From: Rhizobium sp. C4
Lineage (GTDB): Bacteria > Pseudomonadota > Alphaproteobacteria > Rhizobiales > Rhizobiaceae
Assembly (NCBI RefSeq): GCF_021026315.1
Contig: NZ_JAJNCX010000006.1
Location: forward strand, 124,001 to 188,000
Direction: 5' to 3'
DNA: 64,000 nucleotides
Shown here: piece by piece, positions 9,383 through 18,183 of the stretch
Position numbering within the stretch: the first letter of the stretch is position 1
How the letters are laid out: every line of letters starts with the position of its first letter
The notes under the pieces: model-generated
Told to the model about the DNA's origin: nothing
Database searches by the model: none
What the model saw: the letters and a program-made list of their open reading frames with translations, nothing else
Program-made: the position numbers and the translations under genes

Positions 9383-9745
9383 ATGCAAGGGTTGTTTTTC
9401 GAAACCGACGATACCGTTCACATGGTCATTCGCGTCATCGTCATGCTGCTCTGCTTCTGGACGGCATGGATGACCGGCAAGGGGGCCTCGCAAAGCTGGA
9501 AGAATTATCCGGCGGTCGTGATCTACACGGCTCTGGTCACCGTTGCTGTGCGTTTCATTCATCATGCACTGTTCAACGGCCCGATGTTCTACGGCAACGC
9601 GCCCTTGTTTTATGTCATGGACTTCGTTGTGCTTTTGGTGTTCTCTACCGCTGGCTACCGCTACACGCGGACCAATCAGATGGTGAACGCCTACTACTGG
9701 CTTTATGAAAAGGCCTCGCCTTTCTCGTGGAAGGACAAGGCCTGA
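9383..9745 (+). CDS. Small conserved membrane protein in liv operon (DUF6867-like)
   Basis: A 120-aa protein with three clear hydrophobic segments (about residues 13-30, 42-62 and 73-92) and a basic, aromatic C-terminal tail. The ATG has an AAAGGGAGAG ribosome site and lies 22 bp after livF, so it is probably co-transcribed. I believe this corresponds to the DUF6867 family often found next to liv genes in Rhizobiales, but that assignment is from memory. No catalytic motif is visible. A role in assembling or modulating the Liv transporter is only inferred from position. Confidence 0.7.
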   Translation: MQGLFFETDDTVHMVIRVIVMLLCFWTAWMTGKGASQSWKNYPAVVIYTALVTVAVRFIHHALFNGPMFYGNAPLFYVMDFVVLLVFSTAGYRYTRTNQMVNAYYWLYEKASPFSWKDKA

Positions 9746-9861
9746 CCAGAGGGACGGAGGCAGGGCGTGACGCCTCGCCTCTTAAATTGCCGGTGCGATC
9801 TTTGGTGGGTATTGCATCGGCTAATCAACAAACTGACCCGCTTGAATTTGGGAGTTACAGA

Positions 9862-10983
9862 ATGAAAAAGTCACTTCTGTCCGCCGTTGCGCTGATCGCA
9901 ATGGTTGCCTACAGCGGCGCTGCACGGGCTGACCTGCTCATCGGCGTTGCTGGCCCCCTGACAGGCCCGAACGCTGCATTCGGCGCACAGCTTCAGAAGG
10001 GTGCCGAACAGGCTGTCGCAGACATCAACGCTGCCGGTGGCATCAACGGCGAGAAGGTCGTCATCGAACTCGGCGACGACGTTTCCGACCCGAAGCAGGG
10101 CATCTCGGTTGCCAACAAGTTCGTTGCTGACGGCGTCAAGTTCGTCGTCGGTCACTTCAACTCCGGCGTTTCGATCCCGGCGTCTGAAGTTTATGCCGAA
10201 AACGGCATCATGCAGATCACGCCTGCTTCGACCAACCCGAAGTTCACCGAGCGCGGCCTGTGGAACACGTTCCGTACCTGCGGCCGTGACGACCAGCAGG
10301 GCGCAGTTGCCGGCGCTTACATCGCCAAGCATGCCAAGGACGCCAAGGTTGCTGTCGTTCACGACAAGACGCCTTACGGCCAGGGCCTCGCTGATGAAAC
10401 CAAGAAGGCCCTGAATGGCGCCGGCATCACGGAAGTGATGTACGAAGGCATCCAGCCGGGTGAAAAGGACTACTCCGCACTCATCGCCAAGATGAAGGGC
10501 GCAGGCGTCACCATGGTTTACTTCGGCGGTCTGCACACCGAAGCCGGCCTCATCCTGCGTCAGATGGCTGACCAGGGCGTCAAGGCAACGATGATGTCGG
10601 GCGACGGTATCACCTCGAACGAACTGGCCTCGATCGCCGGCGACGCCGTCAACGGCACGCTGATGACCTTCCCGCCGGATCCGCGTAACAACCCGAACGC
10701 AAAGGACGCCGTCGAGAAGTTCCGCAAGGCTGGCTTCGAGCCGGAAGCCTACACGCTCTACTCGTATGCTGCTGTCCAGATCTTCGCCCAGGCCGCCAAG
10801 GCTGCCGGCAAGAACGACGGCACGGCTGTTGCTGAAGCCGCCAAGGCCAAGGGTCCGTTCAAGACCGTGATCGGCGACATCGGCTTCGACGCCAAGGGCG
10901 ACATCACCCGTCCGGACTACACGATGTACACCTGGGGCAAGGGCGCCGACGGCAAGTACACCTACAAGGAAACCGGTCTCTGA
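9862..10983 (+). CDS. livK: Branched-chain amino acid-binding protein LivK/LivJ-type
   Basis: Periplasmic substrate-binding protein (373 aa) for the upstream LivHMGF transporter. Signal peptide of about 22 residues ([13 protein letters not shown]..., ending ARA) before [18 protein letters not shown], the standard mature start. Mid-protein motifs such as [19 protein letters not shown] and [13 protein letters not shown] are typical of Leu/Ile/Val-binding proteins. The ATG at 9862 is used because it opens the signal peptide; the frame is open further upstream but has no better start. A 116-bp gap from the preceding gene leaves room for its own promoter. It ends at a strong intrinsic terminator. 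Confidence 0.93.
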   Translation: MKKSLLSAVALIAMVAYSGAARADLLIGVAGPLTGPNAAFGAQLQKGAEQAVADINAAGGINGEKVVIELGDDVSDPKQGISVANKFVADGVKFVVGHFNSGVSIPASEVYAENGIMQITPASTNPKFTERGLWNTFRTCGRDDQQGAVAGAYIAKHAKDAKVAVVHDKTPYGQGLADETKKALNGAGITEVMYEGIQPGEKDYSALIAKMKGAGVTMVYFGGLHTEAGLILRQMADQGVKATMMSGDGITSNELASIAGDAVNGTLMTFPPDPRNNPNAKDAVEKFRKAGFEPEAYTLYSYAAVQIFAQAAKAAGKNDGTAVAEAAKAKGPFKTVIGDIGFDAKGDITRPDYTMYTWGKGADGKYTYKETGL

Positions 10984-11022
10984 TCGATTTCTGCTAGCCT
11001 GAGATACGGCTGAGTGAGTTGA

Positions 11023-11056
11023 GGCCCGATGCCCCCGCGCATCGGGCCTTTTCTTT
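11023..11056 (+). terminator. Intrinsic terminator of the liv operon
   Basis: GGCCCGATGC and GCATCGGGCC form a perfect 10-bp stem around a six-base loop, followed by TTTTCTTTT. It lies 39 bp after the livK stop on the plus strand. Confidence 0.92.
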
Positions 11057-11196
11057 TGTCAAAATCCATCCCAAAGTTGTAGTTACGGCCCAGCCGCCGG
11101 AGGATAGAAGAGCGGGTGGGACGGTGGCGCACCGGCGCGAAAACGGAAACGTTTTGGCGCGGGCATGATGCGCCGGGACGACATTGGGAGGACGAC

Positions 11197-12834
11197 ATGA
11201 CACTTCACGCTGCCCACAGCATCTACGAGCACGACCTCGACAAGAACGACGCCAATTATAGCGCCATGACACCGCTCGGCTTCATCCAGCGCACCGCCGC
11301 GATCTATCCGAACCGCACCGCCGTCGTTTACGGCGACATCCGCCGCTCATGGTCCGAGACCTGGACCCGCGTGCGCAAGGTGGCCAGCGCGCTGAAGCGC
11401 CGCGGCATCGGCCTTGGCGATACCGTCTCGGTGATCGCCGGCAATATCCCCGAGATGTTCGAAGCCCATTTCGCCGTACCCATGACCGGCGGAGTGCTGA
11501 ACACGATCAATACCCGCCTCGATGCATCGGCCATCGCCTTCATCCTCAACCATGCCGAAGCCAAGATGGTGATGGTGGACCCGGAATTCGCAGGCATCGC
11601 CGAACAGGCAATCCACATCGCCGGCCGCGACATCCCGGTCATCAATATCGAGGACGCGACCTGGCCCGAGCGCCACATGATCGGCAGCGACACCTATGAT
11701 AAGCTCGTCTCCGAAGGCGACGAGAACGACAGCTGGGTCTGGCCATCAGATGAATGGAACGCCATCAGCCTGAATTACACATCCGGCACGACAGGCGATC
11801 CGAAGGGCGTCGTCTATCACCACCGCGGCGCCTATATCAACGCGCTCGGCAACATCCTCGACTGGGGCATGGGCAAGCATCCGGTCTATCTCTGGACCCT
11901 GCCGATGTTCCATTGCAACGGCTGGTGCTTCCCCTGGACGATCGCTGCCGCTGCCGGAACATCGGTGTGCCTGCGCGCCGTCCGCGTCGAGCCGATCTAC
12001 GATCTCATCAAGCAGGAAAAGGTCACGCATTTCTGCGGCGCGCCGATCGTCCTCAACCTTCTGGCCCACGCGCCCGACGCGCTGAAACAGGGCATCGACC
12101 ACAAGGTCTCGATCATGACCGCCGGTGCGGCCCCGCCCGCCGCCGTCATCGAGGCAATGGAAAATCTCGGCTTCGACGTCACCCACGCCTATGGCCTCAC
12201 CGAAACCTACGGCCCCGCCGTGGTCTGCGCCTGGCATGACGAATGGAACGATCTCGACATCTCCGAAAAGGCGCGGCTGAAGGCCCGCCAGGGCGTGCGC
12301 TACACCGTGCTCGACGGCCTCATGGTCGCCGACCCCGAAACGCTGGAACCCGTGCCGTCAGACGGCGAGACGATGGGCGAGATCTTCTTCCGCGGAAACA
12401 ATGTCATGCGCGGCTATCTCAAGAACCCCTCCTCCTCCGACAAGGCCTTCGATGGCGGCTGGTTCCATTCCGGCGACCTGGCCGTGATTCACCCGGACGG
12501 CTATATCCAGATCAAGGACCGCTCCAAGGACATCATCATCTCCGGCGGCGAGAACATCTCCTCGATCGAGGTCGAAGGCGTGCTCTACCGCCACCCGGCC
12601 GTGATGGAAGCCGCCGTGGTCGCCAAGCCGGACGACAAATGGGGAGAAACCCCTTGCGCCTTCGTCGGCCTCAAGGACGGCGCCACCGTCACCGCAGCCG
12701 ACCTCATCGCCTTCTGCCGCGCCAACATGGCCCACTTCAAGGCCCCCAAAACCATCGTCTTCGGCTCCTTGCCCAAGACCTCGACGGGGAAGATCCAGAA
12801 GTTTATTTTGCGGGAACAGGCGAAGGGGTTGTGA
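11197..12834 (+). CDS. Acyl-CoA synthetase, AMP-forming
   Basis: ANL-superfamily ligase (545 aa) that activates a carboxylic acid with ATP and CoA. The phosphate-binding loop YTSGTTGDPKGV is at 194-205, an A5-type motif reads YGLTETYGP, A7 is WFHSGDLAV and the catalytic C-terminal Lys lies in KTSTGKIQKF (Lys532). Overall it resembles the medium-chain/DmdB-type group (fatty acyl or methylmercaptopropionate ligases); chain length is not predictable by eye. The ATG at 11197 is chosen for its GGGAGGAC ribosome site. It stands alone between the liv terminator and a toxin-antitoxin pair. Confidence 0.88.
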   Translation: MTLHAAHSIYEHDLDKNDANYSAMTPLGFIQRTAAIYPNRTAVVYGDIRRSWSETWTRVRKVASALKRRGIGLGDTVSVIAGNIPEMFEAHFAVPMTGGVLNTINTRLDASAIAFILNHAEAKMVMVDPEFAGIAEQAIHIAGRDIPVINIEDATWPERHMIGSDTYDKLVSEGDENDSWVWPSDEWNAISLNYTSGTTGDPKGVVYHHRGAYINALGNILDWGMGKHPVYLWTLPMFHCNGWCFPWTIAAAAGTSVCLRAVRVEPIYDLIKQEKVTHFCGAPIVLNLLAHAPDALKQGIDHKVSIMTAGAAPPAAVIEAMENLGFDVTHAYGLTETYGPAVVCAWHDEWNDLDISEKARLKARQGVRYTVLDGLMVADPETLEPVPSDGETMGEIFFRGNNVMRGYLKNPSSSDKAFDGGWFHSGDLAVIHPDGYIQIKDRSKDIIISGGENISSIEVEGVLYRHPAVMEAAVVAKPDDKWGETPCAFVGLKDGATVTAADLIAFCRANMAHFKAPKTIVFGSLPKTSTGKIQKFILREQAKGL

Positions 12835-12852
12835 GGGGCGTCAAAAGACGCA

Positions 12853-13248
12853 TCAAGAGCGGGCAACGCCTGAGAGGCGGCGCAGTCGCGCCGCTTCCTT
12901 CACTGTGGCAGCAATCCGGGCAAGAAATGCAGGGCTCACACTGCCGATTGGCTTTGTGGATTCAAAGTCGAACGCCTTGTCCAGTTCGACCCGGTTATAT
13001 TCGTCCAGTATGATCCAGCATGGATAGGCCAAACCGGCCCTTCGGCATTCGATCTCCGCAAAGGGCAAGGAGAGACGCTCGGGCGCCGGTTGCTGCGAGG
13101 TGATCGGGAACAGGAAAACGGCACCCGGCTTCTCCGGCGTCCTGACGACAATACAGGCGGGTCTCGCTTTCCTGCCTGCCTCCTCGCCCGCATCCGCTTG
13201 CCGCTTCCAGAGATAGAAGAAGCGAACGATCTGGCCCCGCTCAAGCAT
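12853..13248 (-). CDS. PemK/MazF-like toxin
   Basis: A 131-aa basic protein. The pattern GQIVRFFY..., KARPACIVVRTP, VFLFPITS and late hydrophobic strands resembles the PemK/MazF RNase fold (Gly-Ile/Val start, RP-x-V strand, P-x-T-S loop). This is recognition by eye and not firm. ATG 13248 is chosen: it overlaps the end of the antitoxin gene by 8 bp. A TTG 18 bp upstream is possible but less likely. Translational coupling to a Phd-type antitoxin supports a toxin role; the alternative is an uncharacterised partner of that antitoxin. Confidence 0.6.
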   Translation of the reverse strand: MLERGQIVRFFYLWKRQADAGEEAGRKARPACIVVRTPEKPGAVFLFPITSQQPAPERLSLPFAEIECRRAGLAYPCWIILDEYNRVELDKAFDFESTKPIGSVSPAFLARIAATVKEAARLRRLSGVARS

Positions 13249-13492
13249 CGGGAGCCGTGTCGTCAAGGATAGCGTCGAGCCCCGCCATCAACTCGTCGTG
13301 CACCGCATCCGGTGCATCCTCGAGCCGATAGGCCTTGGTATGTGTCTGCCCTGCAAGCCGCTCATAGGCCGCCGCACTCAGGATCACGAGTTTCTCCTTG
13401 CCGCGCTTCGTCAGCGCAACGGGCTCGATCAGCGCGGCTTCCAGGATTTCACCGGATGCCCGGTTCATGTCAGAAAAAGTAAATTTCTTCAT
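13241..13492 (-). CDS. Phd/YefM-family antitoxin
   Basis: An 83-aa protein with the Phd/YefM N-terminal DNA-binding fold: MKKFTFSDMNRASGEIL, then EPVALTKRGKEKLVILSAAAYERL. The C-terminal third is acidic (LEDAPDAVHDELMAGLDAI), as expected for the toxin-binding tail. It is the first gene of a two-gene minus-strand operon with the PemK/MazF-like toxin. Antitoxins of this family bind palindromes at their own promoter; the 34-bp perfect palindrome just upstream is the obvious site. The longer open frame upstream runs through the operator and is rejected. Confidence 0.85.
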   Translation of the reverse strand: MKKFTFSDMNRASGEILEAALIEPVALTKRGKEKLVILSAAAYERLAGQTHTKAYRLEDAPDAVHDELMAGLDAILDDTAPDA

Positions 13493-13504
13493 AGACCACC
13501 CCAG

Positions 13505-13545
13505 AAATACGTATTTCGCATAGAATACGTATTCTATGCGAAATA
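13505..13545 (-). promoter_or_regulatory. Toxin-antitoxin operator: 34-bp perfect palindrome plus half site
   Basis: Positions 13512-13545 form a perfect 34-bp palindrome centred on AATACGTATT. A second, shorter palindrome AAATACGTATTT (13505-13516) overlaps its edge, with centres 18 bp apart, so two dimers could bind on nearly the same DNA face. The palindrome covers the predicted -10 and spacer of the antitoxin promoter. Confidence 0.8.
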
Positions 13546-13550
13546 GGCAA
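13522..13550 (-). promoter_or_regulatory. Predicted promoter of the Phd-type antitoxin operon
   Basis: On the minus strand TTGCCT (-35) and TATTCT (-10) are separated by 17 bp. The -10 lies about 30 bp upstream of the antitoxin ATG, inside the palindromic operator, which is what autoregulation would need. Confidence 0.55.
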
Positions 13551-13588
13551 TCGGATTGCGAGCAAGAATGGACGCGGCGAGGCAATCC

Positions 13589-13690
13589 CCTCACCCTGAG
13601 GTGCCTGCGCGCCAGCGCAGGCCTCGAAGGGTCCCCCACCACAAGTACGATCCTTCGAGGCCGCCCTGCGGGCGGCGCCTCAGGATGAGG
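13589..13690. repeat. About 100-bp palindromic intergenic element, copy 1
   Basis: Begins CCTCACCCTGAGGTGCC and ends GCGCCTCAGGATGAGG, so the ends are inverted repeats. Internal arms GGCCTCGAAGG and CCTTCGAGGCC make a second nested inverted pair. A near-identical copy lies at 51,241-51,340. The form fits the RIME-like mobile palindromes scattered between rhizobial genes. It separates the toxin-antitoxin promoter from the end of the response regulator gene. Confidence 0.85.
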
Positions 13691-13716
13691 CTGGAGCAAG
13701 AGCCGGGGTTTGCCCC

Positions 13717-14631
13717 TCACCCCTCATGCAAAACCGCCGCCGCCTTCACCGCGGCGGACGCCCGGTTCTCGACGCCGAGCTTCACATAGATCTGCTCCAG
13801 ATGCTTGTTCACCGTGCGCGAGGAGAGCCCCAGAATCTCGCCGATATCGCGGTTGGCCTTGCCCTTGGAGATCCACAGCAGCACCTCCGCCTCGCGTGCG
13901 GTCAGTCCGAATTGGCGCTTGAGGATTTCGTCGTCCGCATCCTTGGTGGCAGAGGTGATGCGAAAGAGGATTTCGTTGGCGCCGACTTCGCCGAGATAGT
14001 TGAGATGCAGGCTCGCGCGGTCGCCGAGACCGATCGCCAGCGGTGCCTCGGTGGAAAAGCCGGCCGAGCCGCGCGCGCCGAGCCAACGGGCAATTTCGCG
14101 GGCAATCGCCGCCTGCCCCGCCTCGTCGCCGGCCGCCATGTTGAGAAGCCGGGTGGCCTGCGGCGTTGACCATTTCAGCTCGCCGTCAGCCGTCGCCGCC
14201 ATCAGGTGCCGGCCTGCCGCATCAAGCGCCACGCGGGCGTGCTGGGCGGAGCGGGCATTGGCGAGATGCACCCGGATGCGTGCGCGCAGCTCATCGATAT
14301 TGATCGGCTTGGTGAGGTAATCGACGCCGCCGGATTCCAGCGCGTGCACCACATGCTCCGTCTCGGTCAGCCCCGTCATGAAGATGACCGGCACGGGCGT
14401 GATCGCCGCATTCGCCTTCAGCCGCCGGCAGGTCTCGAACCCGTCCATGGCCGGCATGACGGCATCCATGAGAATGATGTCCGGCGTGATCTTCTCGGCA
14501 ATGTTGAGGCTCGCCTGCCCCGATGTGGCAATCAGCACGGAAAAGCCCGTCTGCTCCAGCGCATCGGTCAGGAAGCCCAGAGCCTCGGGACTGTCATCGA
14601 CGATCAGGACGATATCGCGCGGCTCAGCCAT
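13717..14631 (-). CDS. Response regulator, receiver plus LuxR-type DNA-binding domain
   Basis: A 304-aa regulator. The receiver domain covers about residues 5-125, with acidic pocket D12-D13, phospho-acceptor D56 (IILMDAVMP) and the conserved Lys in LTKPI. A middle region of about 100 residues shows no obvious motif. The LuxR/NarL helix-turn-helix is at about 236-300 (LTAREAEVLLWISKGKANRDIG...SSRTVNKHLEQIYVKLGV). Its ATG overlaps the stop of the NCS1-kinase gene (ATGGCTGA), so the two are translated together and are almost certainly cognate. Target genes are unknown. Confidence 0.9.
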   Translation of the reverse strand: MAEPRDIVLIVDDSPEALGFLTDALEQTGFSVLIATSGQASLNIAEKITPDIILMDAVMPAMDGFETCRRLKANAAITPVPVIFMTGLTETEHVVHALESGGVDYLTKPINIDELRARIRVHLANARSAQHARVALDAAGRHLMAATADGELKWSTPQATRLLNMAAGDEAGQAAIAREIARWLGARGSAGFSTEAPLAIGLGDRASLHLNYLGEVGANEILFRITSATKDADDEILKRQFGLTAREAEVLLWISKGKANRDIGEILGLSSRTVNKHLEQIYVKLGVENRASAAVKAAAVLHEG

Positions 14632-17600
14632 CGACGGCCTCCGTCTTCATGCCTTCAAGGAAGCGCGCATAGCCTGTCATGTCGAATGCCTTCACATATT
14701 GCCCCAGCGCCTCGGCAAAGGGCCGATAGGCCGGATCTTGCGCCATCTCGGCGAGCTTGGTCTCGATGCCGCGAATGTAGCCGATTTCGCCGAGCTGCAC
14801 GAGTTCGCGCAATTGCGAGGCCGAGGGCGCCCGCATGGGCGGCCTGTCCGCCACCGCCTCCACTGCCGTCAGCTCCTCGACCTCGTCATCGTAGAGCCAG
14901 GTGAGCTTCAGATGCATCTGCATCTTGGCGTAAAGCTGCTTGACGTCGAAAGGCTTGGCGATCGTGTCGTCATGCCCCGTCTCACCCGCCGCACTCGCCC
15001 CATCGCCAATATTGGCCGAAAGCATCAGGATCGGCGCGCGCGTACCGCCTTCGCGCAGCCGCCTCACCAGTTCCCAGCCGTTCATGCCGGGCATGGAGAT
15101 GTCGACGAAGAAGAGATCGGGCGTGCAGGCCGACACCAGCGCCAGGCACTCCCCGCCGCCTTCCGCCGTCAGCACGGTGAAGCCCAGCGGCTGCAGGATT
15201 TCCAGCATCAGGTCGCGGTGATCGGCATTGTCATCGACCAAGACAATTGTCCGCCGCGGCCCCGAATAGCCCTTGATCGACCGCTCCGCGCTTTCGGCAA
15301 CACCCGCGCGGTTGACCGGCGGCAGGCCGAGGCGGATGGAGAAGGTCGTCCCCTCCTCCGGCTTGCTGGCAACGGAAATTTCACCGCCGAGCATATGGGT
15401 CAGCAAACGCGTAATCGTCAGCCCGAGCCCGAGACCCGGCAAGGGCCGGATACTGTCGGCATCGCCGCGCTGGAACGGCTCGAAGATATGCGGCAGGTTT
15501 GCTTCGGAAATCCCCCGCCCCGTATCTGAAATCGTGAAGGTCGCGACCTGGCTGCGATAATCCGCCCGCACCATGACGCGACCGCTGTCGGTGAACTTGA
15601 TCGCGTTGGAAATGACGTTGACGAGGATCTGCCTGAGCCGCTTCTCGTCGGTGCGCACATTGCGCGGCAATGCCGGCACGCGCTCGAACAGGAATTCCAG
15701 CCCCTTGGCCTGCGCCTGCGGACGGAACATGTCGACGATCTGGTCGAGGAAGTCATGCATGTTGACCTCCCCCTGATAGACCTGCAATCGCCCCGCCTCG
15801 ATCTTGGAAATATCGAGCAGCCCGTCGATCAGGCCGGACAGATGTTCGGCAGACCGCTTGATCACCTTGATCGCCGACTGGCGCGGCTGCGGGATCGTCG
15901 CGTCACGCTCCAGGATCTGCGCATAGCCGAGCACGGCATTGAGCGGCGTGCGCAATTCGTGGCTGAGGCCCACGACATAGCGGCTCTTCGCCCGGTTGGC
16001 GGCTTCCGCCGCCTCCTTGGCGTCCTGCAGTGCCGCATCTGTCTTCCGGTGGGCGGAGATTTCGCGAAGCAGCAGCGAATTCTGCCGCGTGGACTCCTCC
16101 TCAGCGACCACCCGGCTGTCATGCGCCAGCACGAAGAACCAGGCGGCAATGCCGGCGAGGATCGAGAAGACGAAGAAGACGGCAAGAGCGATATTGTCGA
16201 CGACATGCGCCGTATCGGGGGCGCCCCGGCTGGCGCGGGCGGCGATGATCCAGAGTATGCCGCCAATCGCGGCAATCGCAGCCGTCGCCGTCATCAGATA
16301 GCGCCCGAGCCGCGTCGAGAGTTTCGCCACGACCGGATCCGGCAACACGACCGATGCTGCCTGCGCGACCTGATATTTCAGCCGCGCCTTCGGCTTGCAC
16401 AGATCATGACAGCGGCTGTCGAGCGAACAGCAGAGCGAGCAGATCGGCGCGGAATAGGCCGGGCACCAGGCCATGTCTTCCGGCTCGAACGGATGTTCGC
16501 AGATCGAGCAGGTGATGGTGGAAAGGTTCTTCCATTGGGCGCGTGGCTTGCGGGCGAGATAATATTTGCCCTTCGTCGCCCAGGCGATGGCAGGGGCCGC
16601 GATGAACGCGACGACAGGCGCGATATAGATCGCCAGCGACGCCGCCAGATCACCGAAAGCGCCGAAATGCGCGGCCAGCGCAATCGCCGCCGTGATCAGC
16701 ATGGAGCCGGTGCCGACCGGGTTGATATCGTAGAGATGCGCCCGCTTGAACTCGATGCCGGGCGGTGCCAGCCCCAGCGGCTTGTTGATGAAGAGATCGG
16801 CCGAAATCGTGCAGAGCCACGCCGCCGCAATGATCGAGAAGACGCCAAGCGTCTCTTCGAGCAGCCGATAGATACCCAGCTCCATCAGAAGCAGCGCAAT
16901 CGCCACATTGAAGAACAGCCAGACGACACGGCCCGGATGGCTATGCGTCAGCCGTGAGAAGAAGTTCGACCAGGCGAGCGACCCGGCATAGGCGTTCATG
17001 ACGTTGATCTTCAGCTGCGTGACAACGACAAAGGCCGCCGTCAGCCCGAGCGCCAGCGTATGGTTCGGCACCATGTAGCCGAAGGCGGTCACATACATAT
17101 GCGCCGGGTCGGCCGCCGAACTTGCCGGTACGCCGGACGAGAGCGCCAGCACGGCCAGGAACGAACCGGCAAGCAGCTTCGGCGCGCCAACCACCACCCA
17201 GCCGGCGCCAGCGAGAAACCGCATGAAACGCTGCCAGATCGTCGCCGGCTTGTGGCCCGCCGGCAGGAAGCGCAGGAAGTCGACCTGCTCGCCGATCTGC
17301 GACATCAGCCCCAGAATGACTGCGGAGGCCGCACCGAATTCGGCAAGATGGAAGGGCGCGAGATGGCCGGCAGCCGCCGGCTCATGCCCCACCCCGGAAA
17401 AGCCAAGCCAGAGGATCACCTTCTGCCAGTCGGCAAAGGCGATGAAGATGAAGGGCAGGATGTTGAGAACGATCCAGACCGGCTGCGTCAGTAGCTGGAA
17501 GCGCGAAATCAGCCGCACGCCATGCGTCACCAGCGGAATGACCACGAGCGCCGAAACCACATAGCCGAGCCAGGGCGGAATGCCGAAGGCAAGCTCCAGC

Positions 17601-18019
17601 GCCCCGGTCATGATCGACGCCTCGATGGCGAAAAGCATGAAGGTGAAGCTCGCATAGATCAGCGAGGTCAGCGTCGAGCCGATATAGCCGAAGCCTGCAC
17701 CGCGCGTCAGCAGATCGATATCCACCCCGTGGCGGATGGCATAGCGGCTGATCGGAATGCCGATGAGAAGCAGCAGCAGGCAGGCGGCAACGGTGGCAAA
17801 GATCGCATTCGTCGTGCCATAGGAGAGCGTGATGGCGCCGCCGACCGCCTCCAGCGCCAGGAATGAAATCGCCCCGATGGCCGTCTGCGAAATCCGTGCC
17901 GGCGAATATTGCCGCGCGCTTTTCGCGGTGAAGCGCAGCGCATAATCTTCCAGCGTCTGGTTGGCCACCCAGCGGTTATAGTCCCGCCGAACGGGTATGA
18001 TGCGCTGTCTGGCCGTCAT
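14624..18019 (-). CDS. NCS1 transporter-like hybrid histidine kinase
   Basis: A 1131-aa membrane sensor. Residues about 10-485 form an NCS1 (cytosine/allantoin permease family) domain with some twelve membrane helices, beginning DYNRWVANQTLEDYALRFT. Residues 504-541 hold eight Cys in a zinc-ribbon-like cluster (CSIC, CSLCC, CHDLC). Two more membrane helices (about 573-633) and a coiled linker lead to a HisKA with SHELRTPLN (His687), then HATPase_c with GRGIS and GLGLGLT. A receiver domain has D973 as acceptor, and a helical tail ends the protein. The ATG at 18019 has a GGAAGTGAAG ribosome site; a start 51 bp upstream lacks one. Phosphorelay to the overlapping LuxR-type regulator is inferred. 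Confidence 0.9.
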   Translation of the reverse strand: MTARQRIIPVRRDYNRWVANQTLEDYALRFTAKSARQYSPARISQTAIGAISFLALEAVGGAITLSYGTTNAIFATVAACLLLLLIGIPISRYAIRHGVDIDLLTRGAGFGYIGSTLTSLIYASFTFMLFAIEASIMTGALELAFGIPPWLGYVVSALVVIPLVTHGVRLISRFQLLTQPVWIVLNILPFIFIAFADWQKVILWLGFSGVGHEPAAAGHLAPFHLAEFGAASAVILGLMSQIGEQVDFLRFLPAGHKPATIWQRFMRFLAGAGWVVVGAPKLLAGSFLAVLALSSGVPASSAADPAHMYVTAFGYMVPNHTLALGLTAAFVVVTQLKINVMNAYAGSLAWSNFFSRLTHSHPGRVVWLFFNVAIALLLMELGIYRLLEETLGVFSIIAAAWLCTISADLFINKPLGLAPPGIEFKRAHLYDINPVGTGSMLITAAIALAAHFGAFGDLAASLAIYIAPVVAFIAAPAIAWATKGKYYLARKPRAQWKNLSTITCSICEHPFEPEDMAWCPAYSAPICSLCCSLDSRCHDLCKPKARLKYQVAQAASVVLPDPVVAKLSTRLGRYLMTATAAIAAIGGILWIIAARASRGAPDTAHVVDNIALAVFFVFSILAGIAAWFFVLAHDSRVVAEEESTRQNSLLLREISAHRKTDAALQDAKEAAEAANRAKSRYVVGLSHELRTPLNAVLGYAQILERDATIPQPRQSAIKVIKRSAEHLSGLIDGLLDISKIEAGRLQVYQGEVNMHDFLDQIVDMFRPQAQAKGLEFLFERVPALPRNVRTDEKRLRQILVNVISNAIKFTDSGRVMVRADYRSQVATFTISDTGRGISEANLPHIFEPFQRGDADSIRPLPGLGLGLTITRLLTHMLGGEISVASKPEEGTTFSIRLGLPPVNRAGVAESAERSIKGYSGPRRTIVLVDDNADHRDLMLEILQPLGFTVLTAEGGGECLALVSACTPDLFFVDISMPGMNGWELVRRLREGGTRAPILMLSANIGDGASAAGETGHDDTIAKPFDVKQLYAKMQMHLKLTWLYDDEVEELTAVEAVADRPPMRAPSASQLRELVQLGEIGYIRGIETKLAEMAQDPAYRPFAEALGQYVKAFDMTGYARFLEGMKTEAVDG

Positions 18020-18154
18020 GTCGGTCGCTTCACTTCCATGATCTATCAAGAGCACGGCGCGCCGATGCATTCAAGAACAGGCAGCCGGTTGGGGTTACGT
18101 TAAACGACGTAAGCCATCATTGTCGCCAACCATCGAGCCTGCACAGCGCACCCG

Positions 18155-18183
18155 TTGGCAGACAGGCGGTTTCTTGCTATATA
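18155..18183 (+). promoter_or_regulatory. Predicted promoter of the RHH-PIN operon
   Basis: TTGGCA (-35) and TATATA (-10) with a 17-bp spacer, about 30 bp upstream of the antitoxin ATG. An 8-bp inverted repeat begins at the last -10 bases. Confidence 0.65.

Noticed and set aside
13249-13266. TTG start 18 bp upstream of the toxin ATG
   Set aside because: The ATG at 13248 overlaps the antitoxin stop in the usual coupled way; the TTG has no ribosome site.
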